NCBI GenBank assembly: GCA_026075535.2
Contig: AP026542.1
Coordinates: forward strand, 186,001 to 250,000
Direction: 5' to 3'
Origin: Tricholoma matsutake
Taxonomy: Eukaryota > Basidiomycota > Agaricomycetes > Agaricales > Tricholomataceae
DNA length: 64,000 nucleotides
Made by a program: the position numbers and the translations under genes
Notes under the pieces: model-generated
The model's database searches: none
Told to the model about the DNA's origin: nothing
What the model saw: the letters and a program-made list of their open reading frames with translations, nothing else
Shown here: piece after piece, positions 22,681 through 32,719 of the stretch
How the letters are laid out: the number at the start of each line of letters is the position of its first letter
Numbering within the stretch: the stretch's first letter is position 1

Positions 22681-22983
22681 TGTCAGGAGCAATGATAGAT
22701 ATTGATGAGAATGATTAGAGAAATCAACATCTATCATTGATCGCTTATTGGTATCGGAGATCAAAGTCACTGATGATGTTCAGATGATGTTCATAGATGA
22801 AAGATAACATCAATTGGGATCAGGATCGGGATGGACAACAATCGCAGCAACATTTCATTTCACTGGACATTCTTGACAATTGGAATGTCAGATATCAGAT
22901 TGATTTGAGTGATCAGTAGATAAAGGCCCCTCTGATTTATATAAATACAATCTGTTGTCTATGTCAGATTCATCAGATTCAAC
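22681..22983. promoter_or_regulatory. Divergent intergenic region between gene A and the TET/JBP gene
   Basis: 303 bp separate the two start codons. It contains repeated TGATGTTCA words (about 22775-22795) and GATCAGGATCGGGATGG-like sequence, with ATTTATATAAATACA about 40 bp before the TET/JBP start as a possible TATA element. Promoter function is inferred from the layout. Confidence 0.45.
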
Positions 22984-24364
22984 ATGTCATTACCATCTAA
23001 CTCGCCTTTCTTCTTGACCGACACTGTTTCAGACTACCTCCGAGCCCGATTTTGGTGGGTAATTTCAAGGAAGCTCCATGAGAATCAGAACGTTCCCAAT
23101 CTCACAAAGATGAAGGCAATTTGGCCGATCTATAACCAAGAGAATCCTGGCCCACTTCCTCCACTTTCACTATCAGTTCAACTCGCAGTTGACTGTGAAC
23201 AAATGGCAACAATGGCAGCTGATGCTTATTGCAATAGAAGTAATATTTAGATTTTGTCAATTTGAAATTTCTGGCTAAATGATTTCAGTGAAATTCAATG
23301 ATCTTGATGTGCAAAGATACGACTCAAACATGTTATCGAAGAGACCGACTGGTCGGAACGACTCCAAGGAGGATTCCTTGATCATGACAAGCTGTTATGG
23401 TGGACAGAGACTACTTACCCAGCCGACCATTGTCCTAGACATGCATGAATGGATCCTACTTTGGTTCCTGCCTGGCATCCTGAGCCCGGAAAGACAGGTG
23501 AGAACTTGTTGATATAATAATACCCCCCTCTGATTCATTCGACTATCACTTGGCTTGTAGAGAATTCTTTGGGAGGCTGCACTGAAGATGGACCAATCTC
23601 TCAGAGGATCCCTTACTCTGAATCTGACTCGCACAAAATGGTGTTCGGATCCTCAATATTATAAATCTCCTGGAAAATGTCAGCCTTATCCTGGCAATAT
23701 CAATCTCTCGCCAGCTTGGTTCCAGCAAGCACACAATGTAAGTTGAAGGTTTTTATATTTCAGGGCCTTTAATTCTATCTTCTGATTGTTCTAGACTTCT
23801 AAATTCAAGCCCGAGATTTCAAAGACCTTGAAGGCGAGATCGGAGAACCTGAACACACTTGGATGGCTGAAAGAAACTTCGGAATCGTTCACACTGATGG
23901 GTGCCTTGCTCAGCATTGTTCATCCTGAACTGTATGAGATTGGTTGGGGGGTGCTGAAGAAGGTGGGAGATTCTCTGGACATGGTAAAGGATGGTGAGGA
24001 GGTGCTAGAGGTTTTACAGCTGTGGACAACACCTTTCTCAGGATATGGTTTGATCAGTAATTGCATCACCCCTATGCATCAGGACAACAATTCCCAAGGC
24101 CCATGGTACGACTGTTTAATGACCATCGGAGATTATGAAAAGGGAGCTTGGTTGAAACTCAAGAACCTTGGATTGGAGCTGGATTATCCTTCAGGAACAA
24201 TGGTTTTCCTGCTGGGAAAGGTAATCCAACATGGAATTTCAGAGATTAATGGGAACCAGGTATGTATTGCCCAATATATGAGGGATAATGTTCATGAGAG
24301 GATGAGGATGAGATCGCCTGAGTGGACGACAGTGACCAAGACTTTCTCATCTGTGCCAGTCTGA
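22984..24364 (+). CDS. TET/JBP-family 2-oxoglutarate/Fe(II) dioxygenase, intact
   Basis: Four exons (22984-23239, 23289-23497, 23561-23737, 23795-24364) join in phase to a 403-aa protein without stops. The C-terminal domain shows the double-stranded beta-helix motifs of the family: the iron ligands H309 and D311 in ITPMHQDNN, YDCLMTIGDYEKGAWLKLKN, LDYPSGTMVFLLG, the distal iron ligand H360 in VIQHGIS and the 2-oxoglutarate-binding R377 in IAQYMRDNVHERM. Upstream, EWILLWFLPGILSPERQ and LSPAWFQQAHN match the N-terminal region of basidiomycete members. TET/JBP enzymes oxidise 5-methylcytosine or thymine in DNA (family knowledge). It lies 198 bp inside the right terminal repeat. All key residues are kept while neighbouring cargo is broken, so an active enzyme is plausible. 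Confidence 0.92.
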
Positions 24365-24561
24365 ATGATTTGTATTTCCAATTTTATTTCATGATACAAT
24401 ATCATACTGGGTGACAAATGAACTTTTGTATGGTTATCTTCTGATGTAATGATGTGGAGCTAGCACTTCAACATATTTTGACCAGCATGCCCAACAGAGA
24501 ACATAACCTTTGAAGGATGCCATGCACCAATACATGTGACCTTGTGGAGACCCTTGTGTGT
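24365..24561. other. 3' flank of the TET/JBP gene
   Basis: AT-rich sequence between the stop codon and the right terminal repeat; no recognisable gene or repeat. Confidence 0.5.
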
Positions 24562-25081
24562 CTTCCTTTGACCCATGGGCCCATTCATCATATGGTCCAC
24601 TGCAGTATTAATATATATAACCCATGGGCCCATCCATCATATGTTCCACTATAGTGTTGACATGACCCATGGGCCTATCCATCATATGGTCCACTGCAGT
24701 ATTGACTTGACCCATGGGCCCATTCATGACAAATGGCCTATAGCAGTACTCATATCACCTATAAGCCCATCCTATTTCCATGACCTTATATCTACCACAT
24801 GAGCCCACTTATCTACTATGGTCTGTTATAATCCATGGGCCCAGATTAGCTGGACCATTTCAAAGTATTGACTTGACCCATGGGCCCATTCATGACAAAT
24901 GGCCTATAGCAGTACTCATATCACCCATAAGCCCATCCTATTTCCATGACCTTATATCTACCACATGAGCCCACTTATCTACTATGGTCTGTTATAATCC
25001 ATGGGCCCAGATTAGCTGAACCATTTCAAACAGCTTAAAGCCACCATTAGTTGGTCCATTTGTAATGGTCCAAATACACTG
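24562..25081 (-). repeat. Right long terminal inverted repeat of the KDZ element
   Basis: Units of GACCCATGGGCCCATYCATCA alternate with ATGGTCCACTGCAGTATTGAC and mirror the left arm in reverse complement. The end reads AATGGTCCAAATACACTG, the inverse of the left CAGTG start. It contains a 166-bp tandem duplication. Confidence 0.8.
24698..25029. repeat. 166-bp near-perfect tandem duplication within the right terminal repeat
   Basis: 24698-24863 and 24864-25029 differ at only a few positions by eye (for example CACCTATAAG versus CACCCATAAG). The duplication lengthens the right arm relative to the left and looks recent. Confidence 0.88.
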
Positions 25082-26813
25082 AAGGGGCTGGCCTCCCCAT
25101 CTGTATGAGAAGAAGGGTAACAATGCAACAGTTAGGCAGAAGTTGAGTGTGAGAACAACTGACAAGTGAAAAAATCCTCTCTGTGTAACACATTTCTGCC
25201 TAAGCCATGGCAAAAAAAAAAAGCACATCTAACTTATCATTCCATCCCTCCGCCACCCAAAGAAAGGCAAGGAAAGCATCAGCACATATCCTACTCCTTG
25301 CCAGCCAACAGGAAATTGAAAGTTTCCTCGACTTACATGACAACTACTGCTCCTGAATTGGATGATGAATCACTGCTGCTGAATTCCACTGAACCCATCA
25401 AAGACATTTGTAATGAAGATATGTTTGATCCTGCTTACCTTGAACACCTGGAGGAGATGAGCACAGAGCCTATCGAGTCTACAAAGCAACGATGTACAGC
25501 CGCAGTGAGTTTGTATTTGTCTGAGTGGGTCATTTGGAATCTGTGATTAACTTGAGCATTTTCAGGATGAGCCGTTAAAGATGTGGGTACCTGAGTGTGA
25601 AAAATGTCTTGAAGAGATCATAGGGCATGAGGGATGTGGGCAGGGAACAACAAGCTTCTGTGCATTGTGTGGTGAGGGACCAGGTGCATACAAATGCCAA
25701 GATTGTAAGGGATGCAATTTGTTATGCAGTGTTTGCATTTTATGGTCACATCAATGCAACCCGTTGCACCATCTAAAGGTATGCTTGCTTCTATTATACT
25801 AGTCTCCCATAATTGACAAACATTGCAGAAATGGAATGGCATCCATTTCGAACAAGCTACACTCTGGGAACTTGGTCTGTGCATCCAGCTTGGCCATCCA
25901 CCAGGTGTTATCTGTCCAAACCCCAAACCATGTGCTGGAAATGAGTTTGTCATCCTTGATCTCAATCACATCCATACAGTTGCCCTAGATTTCTGTGCAT
26001 GCAGATCTTTGGACCAGCTGAAGACCATCCAGCTGTGGCAATCATGCTTATTCCCAGCAACTGTGGTGAATCCAAGATGTCCCACCACCTTTCAAACACC
26101 TGAACACTTTGAGTTGTTATCCTACACATCCAAGGTCTCAGCTTTCAAATACTACCAAGCCCTTTGCCAATTGACTGATAATACTGGGCTTAATGACCCT
26201 AAGGTGAGTCGGCTGCTGACTCCTGATACCAACGCCCACTAAACCAATGCCCACTATTTTCTAAACTGAATTTTGGCTGTTTCTCAGGACTGTTATCCTG
26301 CCCTCCTGCACATGATCCATGAATGGTAGTATCTCAAGTTACTCAAGCACAGTGCCAGAGGCCATGATCCTGCAGGTGTCAGTGCAACTAAACCAGGAGA
26401 GTGCGCTGTATTATGCCTCACTTGTCCGCAGCCAGGGAAGAATCTCCCAGAGGGATGGGAGGATGCTCCTGAAGAGAAACAGTGAGCCTCTACAGTATAT
26501 AACTGATAACGTGAAACCTAACTTGTCCTGCAGTTGGTTATACACACCCTTTCTTGGGATCAACGCAAATTTCTGCTTGAAGCATAAGAAGGTCTCAAAC
26601 AACACTGCAGATCCCAATCTCAATCAAGGATGTGCTTATTTTGTGGAGGAAAGAGAGTACAAGGAGTATTGTTAAAGAAACCAAGCCAGTGAGTCACAGA
26701 TACATCAATCGATTCTTGTGGACTGAAAGCTGCCTACAGAAATCAACTTGCTCCCATCACGATGCTGTCAATTTATCAGAAACAAACCCTGATCACAAAC
26801 ATGCTGCCACAGG

Positions 26814-28445
26814 TAGTGTTTAAAGGTCCAGTTCAATGGACCAAAAAAATGACTGAAACCAAACCAAATGCAACTGAATGTAACTGGACCATCAGTTGCA
26901 GTTGCTTCAGTTTGGGATCAGTTGGGTTGCCAGTTGCCTCAATTCTAAAATATTTGAAAACCATTTGAAAACCAGTTGCAATCAGTTGCAACCAGTCATT
27001 GCACAGTGGTATACATCGTATATATAGTACACATACTTTAAATAATAATAATACTGATATCATTCCTATTTATACTACCTGACTTGAATCCACATGAGAA
27101 TGGGACATGATGGGAGGTAAAGTAGATTATTTTGTGGGTATTTATATACCATGTGGCAGTGCACAGACCATTTGGTCGTGCTTGCTCCCCAACAAAAAAA
27201 AGTGGCACCATCTGCCAGACGACTCCCACAGCCACCAACAATGCCGCATTGCCACCACCACTCTCTATCTGCACCCAGCCACTCTCAGTTGGCACCCACC
27301 ACCCATAACACCCACAAGAATGACACAAATGAACAAATACAACAACCTGGTGCCAAACAAACACAATGCAGACTGAAATGGCAACTAGCATCATTTGGGT
27401 CCCAGGTAAGTTTTTTCTTTTTGATTTCTTTTCTACTAACTCATTGATTTTATTCTTTTTAGATTCCACCTGTTTGTCATGCCCTAATGATATATGCCAC
27501 ATCACCACCATCTTGACGCTGCACTGGCAACAGCGGATGATGTGGCACAATGTTCCCTGCCTGTAAAGTGGGCCCAAATGATGCTAGCCACATCATCTGG
27601 GCCATAGGGTATGTTTTTCATAATTAATCTTTTACATTAACCAACTGTCTGTCTTTTTTAGATTCTTATTTGTTGATAATGACATTGCCCACCCACCAGA
27701 CACCCCTGAGCCACCCCCATGCCCCCGCTGTGAGCCTCTGCTCGCAGGGTGGCAACAGGTACTACCACTTCTAGACAGCACCAGCAACTGCAGCCAGGGG
27801 ATGATGACTGACGACAAACAACAACACCAACCAACGACAAATAGCAGCAACAACTCGGGGACAATGAACAGTGGGGATGACAAGCGAACAGGGTGGATGA
27901 TGAACAAACAGCGGGGACAACAACACAGGGACAACCATGAGCATGAGGACAACAATGCAGGGACAACAACGATGATGCGGGGACAACAATGACAATGCAG
28001 GGACAACAATGACACAGGGACAATGAACAGCGGGGGGGCCAGTGAGAACAACGATGGCATGACCCCACTCGCTATAAATGCGAGATGGTGGGGCCCTTTT
28101 TTTTTGTTTTTCTTCATATTTTCTTTCTTTGTTCATTTAGCTGCTCCGAGCACCTGCTCACAGGGTGTCATGTAGTTAGTTTTATTTAATACAAAGTAAA
28201 AATTAGTTAGTAGAGTACTTTTTGTATTGTAAGACCGGTTCAGACCGATGCCAGGACTGACAGCAACTGGTCCCAACCAGTCCTTGATGGGACCAATTGA
28301 AATCGGTTGATGGACCACAACCAGACTGAGATGAACCAGTCCTAGGTGGTTTGGTCCGGTTACATAGATATGAGGGTGCAGTCCCAACTGGTTGCAGTTG
28401 TAGTTGTGGCCCATCATTGTCTAAAAACCAGACCTTAAAACACTA
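26814..28445. mobile_element. hAT-type non-autonomous element with intron-like modules
   Basis: Terminal inverted repeats are TAGTGTTTAAAGGTCCAGTT at the left and, reversed, TAGTGTTTTAAGGTCTGGTT at the right. They match the element at 45416-46816, whose 8-bp target duplication is clear. Here the flanking octamers share only GCCA, so the duplication has decayed. The interior has no transposase but contains two typical fungal introns (27406-27462 and 27609-27661), a GGGCCCAAATGATG hairpin (27569-27603) and two GAGC...GCTC hairpins (27727-27752, 28141-28167). It splits the second KDZ gene. Confidence 0.85.
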
Positions 28446-29427
28446 GCCATGACATGAAATGTCCAAATGCTGTGGGTGATCTTCAGAAGGGTGAAAGGTA
28501 CATTCACTTATTTCTTAGCCTCTTGAATCGATAATTTATGATGTTTGATTCAGGTACTGCAATATGGACTATCTATTCTGAAAGAGCCTTCAAGACTCTG
28601 AAATTCTCATGCTTGTCGTCTCGTATGATATCGCCTGTCAGTGGTCGAAATACCTGAGGGAGTGCATGGACAAGCTTGATCACTACTTCTGAATTTTCAG
28701 TGGATGAGTTCACATTGTCTGCCTTGTTCCTAAGTTTCATCTACCTGCCCATGTAACTGCTTGTCGTAATGCATTTTCCTTCAACTTTACTAAAGGAGTT
28801 GGTCAGACTGATGGCAAGGCACCTGAGCACAGTTGGGCTGAAGTGAACCTGTTGGCACCAAGTACGAAAGAGATGGGTCCAGGATCATGACAAGATACTT
28901 TAGATGCTCATTTTGGTGATTATAACTGGAGAAAAGGGGTTGGAATGGATGTGTTCACTATCTCAAGCTGTTTGCTGCCTCCCCTAGTAACTGATGCATC
29001 ACTAACAGGGGCTATGTTGTTTTGGAAGATTAAGGCAGCAGCTTCTGAGATGCACAATCACATCATGGCACATCATGAATATGAAGCATCACTACCTCGC
29101 TCACTGGATGGAAGAAGTAGAGGCTTGGGAGAAAGATCCTTCACAGCCAAACCCTTTCGAGGTCAAGGTCATCAGTATGTACGATTTTCCAATGATCTAT
29201 GAACCATTTTTCACATTGATTAACAGCGCTGACTCAAGTGGTGGTACGTCATCAACTGTCTGAAGCTGAAGCTCGAGATCTGGCAGCAGGACAAGACTTT
29301 TCACCTGAAAAAAACATGCCTCCTAGTGCATTGATCAGTTCAGGAATTGACCTCGAAGCTGTGCAGTACATATCTTGTTCTCTGGTTGTGTTTGTCATTC
29401 AATTCTGTCACAGGCATGCTCTTGGTG

Positions 29428-29962
29428 TAGTGCTTTGAGGTCCGGTCTGGTCCGGTTTTTTCACCCTTTTGGGAGAGAACCAGGACTGGACCGGTTCTAT
29501 ATATTTCATGAAGGTACAAAAAACTGGACCGGTCCACTATGGTTACAAGCAGTTACTGGATGGGTTTTAACCAGTCCAGAACTGACTTTGGTCCTGACCA
29601 GTCCTTTGACTGGTCAGAACCAGTTATCTACTTGTTATCTACTTACTACTTACAACTATATGACACTATGTACTAGCTATTAATTAGTCCTATGTACTTA
29701 CTACTTACAATGAGTGACAGTGACTAGTGACTCATCAGTATGATTGATCACACACCTTAGCAACAAGAACCATGGGTTTGGTTCTGGACCAGTCCTTACC
29801 AGTTTTGGACCATCTGGGCACAGACACATGATCTTGAAGAACCGAGACCATAACCGCTATGTAACTGATTAGAACCAGAACTGCAGCTCTATAGGACCAG
29901 TTCAAATTTGCGGTCCAGTCTGGTCTGGTCCTTGGTCCTATGGACTGGACCTCAAAGCACTA
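29428..29962. mobile_element. hAT-type MITE (535 bp)
   Basis: Terminal inverted repeats TAGTGCTTTGAGGTCCGGTC and, reversed, TAGTGCTTTGAGGTCCAGTC flank an A+T/purine-patterned interior with many ACCAGTCC and GGACCGGTT words. The flanking octamers TCTTGGTG and TCTGGGTG agree at seven of eight positions, as expected for an hAT target duplication. It separates the core from the C-terminal part of the second KDZ gene. Confidence 0.85.
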
Positions 29963-30667
29963 TCTGGGTGTCAAAGCAGGAAAAATCTGGGCTCATGTGC
30001 AAGACTGCCAGAATACAAAGTTTCAGCTGCAAAGCAACACACTTCACTGCAAAATCAATGTGTGGTCAACCAAGCAACAATTGTACATGCCAGGCATTGC
30101 TGTTCTGCATGCTGCTGATGCAAAAACTACTGCCCCTCAACTGCCATATTTGATTCCTCTATGGCTCCCATCACAAATCAGCACCAAAATCCCTTTGAAC
30201 TGTTGGTTTGCCAAAATCAAATGGCAACTCCGCATTGGACAAGCTTACAAATCACTGGAACGTCTCTGAGGCGCGCTCCAAATCCATTCTCATTTGTTTT
30301 GGTTCAAGGACTGTTTTGTTCATGGCCAGGCCACAAATACTCGAGCTCAGGGCACAATCAGCACAGTCCAAGCTCATATCGATGTCCATGTGAATGACTA
30401 CTGAGCTGCACATGCCGCATTGTCATCCCTAGGGCAACTTTTGGCAAAGACTGGATGGCAGGATGGACTATGACTGTTGGTGGATGCAGATGTGCAGGAA
30501 ATCACAGAAGGTGAAGAGGGTGAGTCAGAGGGGAGAAGAAGGCTGTCATGGATCTGGAAAATGATTGTAGTTTCTGGTCTTGAAGAGAATGAAGGGTTGC
30601 AAAATGGGCTATGTATCAAGTAGTGTAAGTCATGGGCACAGGCAATGCGCTTCACAGGAGAGGTGGA

Positions 30668-30830
30668 GCTAAGGCTCCAACCATTCGATCTATACAACTG
30701 TTTTATACGGTTTATACCATATATGTATATGTTTACATTTAGTCCCTACACTCCAAGGTGGTGGAGACAGTAAATATACAGTATATAGATGGTTATATGG
30801 TTTATGTATTAGAGGCTACAAATGTAATGA
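30668..30830. repeat. AT-rich repeat interrupting the second KDZ gene
   Basis: KDZ C-terminal coding signal (WAQAMRFTGEVEL) stops at a segment starting AAGGCTCCAACCATT and rich in TATATGTATATG-type words. A related segment with the same start lies at 31720. Probably a small AT-rich MITE; its ends are not resolved. Confidence 0.45.
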
Positions 30831-31719
30831 AGGGAAGGTTGAAAGAATCATACCACTACCTTTGTCTTTTTTTTCAGCTTGAGGATTGGGCAGACAATTG
30901 CCCACCAGCAGACTCAAGACAATCCCAACCCAAAAAACATCATACCTGATCACGCAAAGCGAAAGCAGAATGCAACTGATCACACTCAGGGTCTTGATTC
31001 ATATTTTAAGACCATGGAAGCCATGACTGAACCCTGACAAGCTCAAGCTCAAGGTTAGTGGAAAATTCAATGATTGAGTAAAAATTCTTATCTTGAGTGG
31101 TAGAATCACGTCCTAGTCTTAAAATTGTCATGCTGAAAGATGTGTCCAAGCCCAATGGGGATGCTGTCAAGAATGGTGCCCTGCTGTCTGCTAGTGAGCC
31201 CCATGCACATGGTCATTTTGTCAATTCTTCTTCAGATACGGCACCTACCCTTGTTGAGAAGACCCAGGGCAACAACGATGACCTGAAGGACAAACCATAC
31301 CAACCACCAAAATGCAGTGATGCACTGGACAATGAGGTGCCAGAACACATTCATGCAAGTGATGGGGAAGAGATCACAAGTGAGATGGAGTATGGCCATG
31401 AACTGGTATGCAGCCAATTATGACTTGGAAAAGCAAGATTATTCTGAATGAAGCATCATATTAGCATGAGAGGAGGGAAGAGAAAAGAAAGTGCAAGGCT
31501 GAGAACCAACTGAAAGGACAATGTTTGAAAACAAGAGACTCAGGCAGCAAAAAAACATCCAGGACCAGAGCAGCAGGGCTTGACAACAATGTGAGCATGG
31601 TTATCGATTCTGGTGATGAGTCTGATGGGAGAAATGCATTGAGGGGAGTGGAGGTGATGGAAGAGCCAACAGCAGCATGCCATGGTCCTGGGAATGTAAG
31701 TAAACAGAGATACATCAGT
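30831..31719. other. Unassigned region between decayed elements
   Basis: A plus-strand frame at about 31097-31423 is open and acidic but shows no recognisable domain and has no convincing neighbours. Fragments such as KRKQNATDHTQGLDSYFK (about 30960) look like remnants of a transposase leader. I do not call a gene here. Confidence 0.4.
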
Positions 31720-31838
31720 AGTAAGGCTCCAACCATTTAGTATATGTATATGCACTGAGGACCAAGTATACATAAATGGTTGTCTAAACGGTATAACCAT
31801 CTATATATGTTTAATAAACAGTATATAAATGGTTTTTA
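31720..31838. repeat. Second copy of the AAGGCTCCAACCATT AT-rich repeat
   Basis: It begins with the same 15 bases as 30672 and continues with AACCATTTA and TAAATGGTT words in inverted orientation, suggesting a small palindromic MITE at the 3' edge of the hAT transposase gene. Confidence 0.45.
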
Positions 31839-32485
31839 ATACTATTATTTTTTTCCATTATCACCATGCTTCTGCTGAAGCACCTTGCACAGCATCATCT
31901 CAAACAACCCACTCCATATCCAAACCTTCATCAGTAGGGCCATGGTAATTGTCTTCTCCTTCAAAGAACTGCATAAATTGCTGCAAATGTGTTGGGACTT
32001 TGAGAAGACTTGCTTGATGGAGACACTGGTCACAGGTATAGCAAGATAGTCCCGAGCCATCTGAGCAATGGTAGGAAATTCAGTGGCATGTACCTGAACA
32101 CCGAGTTGTTAAAAAGTTATGGGTGCTAAATATGGAACTCACCTTCCACCAAAGGAGTGGGTTTAACATAACTTCCTGAGCTGATGGCTTGTCACTCTTT
32201 CCCTCTTCCCCTTCTTGCATCTCCATTGGAGCGGCTTCAGAGCTGAGGTACCAGGCCAGCTCATCGGCAAGTTCTTCTCATGGAGTGCGCTTCAAGATTG
32301 TGGTTGTTCTAGTTGCGGTGGTGGGCCATTGGAACAAGCATGCACTGGTGAGAAATGATGCTGTCTTCACAACAGGTTTTGCAGCTGGTTTTGGGGCAAC
32401 AGCTGGGGCCAGTGCCAGCACTTTGAGGTAAGTCTCGGCAATATATTTGAAAATGGCTTCGGTGGTACTGATCGCATTGTCTTGT

Positions 32486-32628
32486 TGGAGACATGCCGAG
32501 TCTCCTAGGCCCTAGCTACTCCCAAGACAACATAGTTGTAGTGATATCGTGACTATGTACATGTGTGACTGTCTACTGACTAGGTGATCATGTGACTACT
32601 AGAGTAGGTGCCCACACACCCTACTCCA
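32486..32628 (-). repeat. 3' LTR of the short LTR element
   Basis: Direct copy of 35157-35299. It contains GCCGAGTCTCCTAGGCCCTA and ACTGACTAGGTGATCATGTG and ends ACACACCCTACTCCA. Confidence 0.9.
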
Positions 32629-32719
32629 TCTGCCCGTCTCACGTCCTCATTGCCAGAGAAAAAAGAGAAACAAGGACAGTAGGTATAGAAAATAATGTAG
32701 CAATGAAGCTAAGAAAATT

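Larger units (their letters stand above)
399..25081. mobile_element. Giant composite KDZ transposon with TET/JBP, HMG-like and Zn2Cys6 cargo
   Basis: The first 200 nt or so from 399 match, in reverse complement, the last 200 nt or so before 25081. Both ends start CAGTG, both contain ACTAATGGTGGCTTTA at about the same distance, and both continue into GGGCCCATGGG-rich subrepeats. Between them lie three divergent gene pairs (uncharacterised/Zn2Cys6, HMG-like/KDZ transposase, two uncharacterised genes/TET-JBP). Known: KDZ transposons in basidiomycetes often carry TET/JBP genes and a divergent HMG protein. Inferred: this is one transposition unit. Without the nested Harbinger (about 3.1 kb) and gypsy (about 3.8 kb) insertions it would be about 18 kb. 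No matching target-site duplication was found (ACAACTCT at the left, AAGGGGCT at the right), so one flank may be rearranged. Damaged transposase frames suggest it is no longer autonomous. Confidence 0.82.
25207..30700 (+). pseudogene. Second KDZ transposase gene, heavily interrupted
   Basis: The first codons contain a run of A's and are uncertain. The cysteine cluster lies at about 25595-25760 (CEKCLEEI, SFCALCGEGPGAYKCQDCKG), followed by QLGHPPGVICPNPK and LDLNHIHTVALDFCAC. The core reads LYTPFLGINANFCLKHKKVS (about 26530), then after an insertion SYDIACQWSKYLRECM (about 28620), GVGQTDGKAPEHSWAEVN (about 28795) and STKEMGPGS. After a second insertion, LYMPGIAVLHA and IPLWLPSQISTKIPLN follow. 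It is broken by hAT-type elements at 26814-28445 and 29428-29962, by several stops, and by an AT-rich repeat from about 30668. It uses the PEHSWA version of the core, unlike the VIDGEIVETLW version of the first KDZ gene, so it belongs to a different KDZ lineage. Confidence 0.9.

Noticed and set aside
23279..23500. Alternative frame of the second TET/JBP exon (EETDWSERLQGGFLDHD)
   Set aside because: It contains an in-frame TGA and does not join in phase, while the other frame gives the family-like ILLWFLPGILSPERQ and closes at both junctions.
391..25089. 8-bp target-site duplication for the giant KDZ element
   Set aside because: Flanking octamers ACAACTCT and AAGGGGCT agree at only three positions, so no duplication is claimed.
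27632..28136. Overlapping minus-strand frames rich in Cys/His/Leu (121-161 codons)
   Set aside because: They are reverse-strand readings of ACAAC/GGGACAAC low-complexity sequence inside a non-coding hAT-type element.
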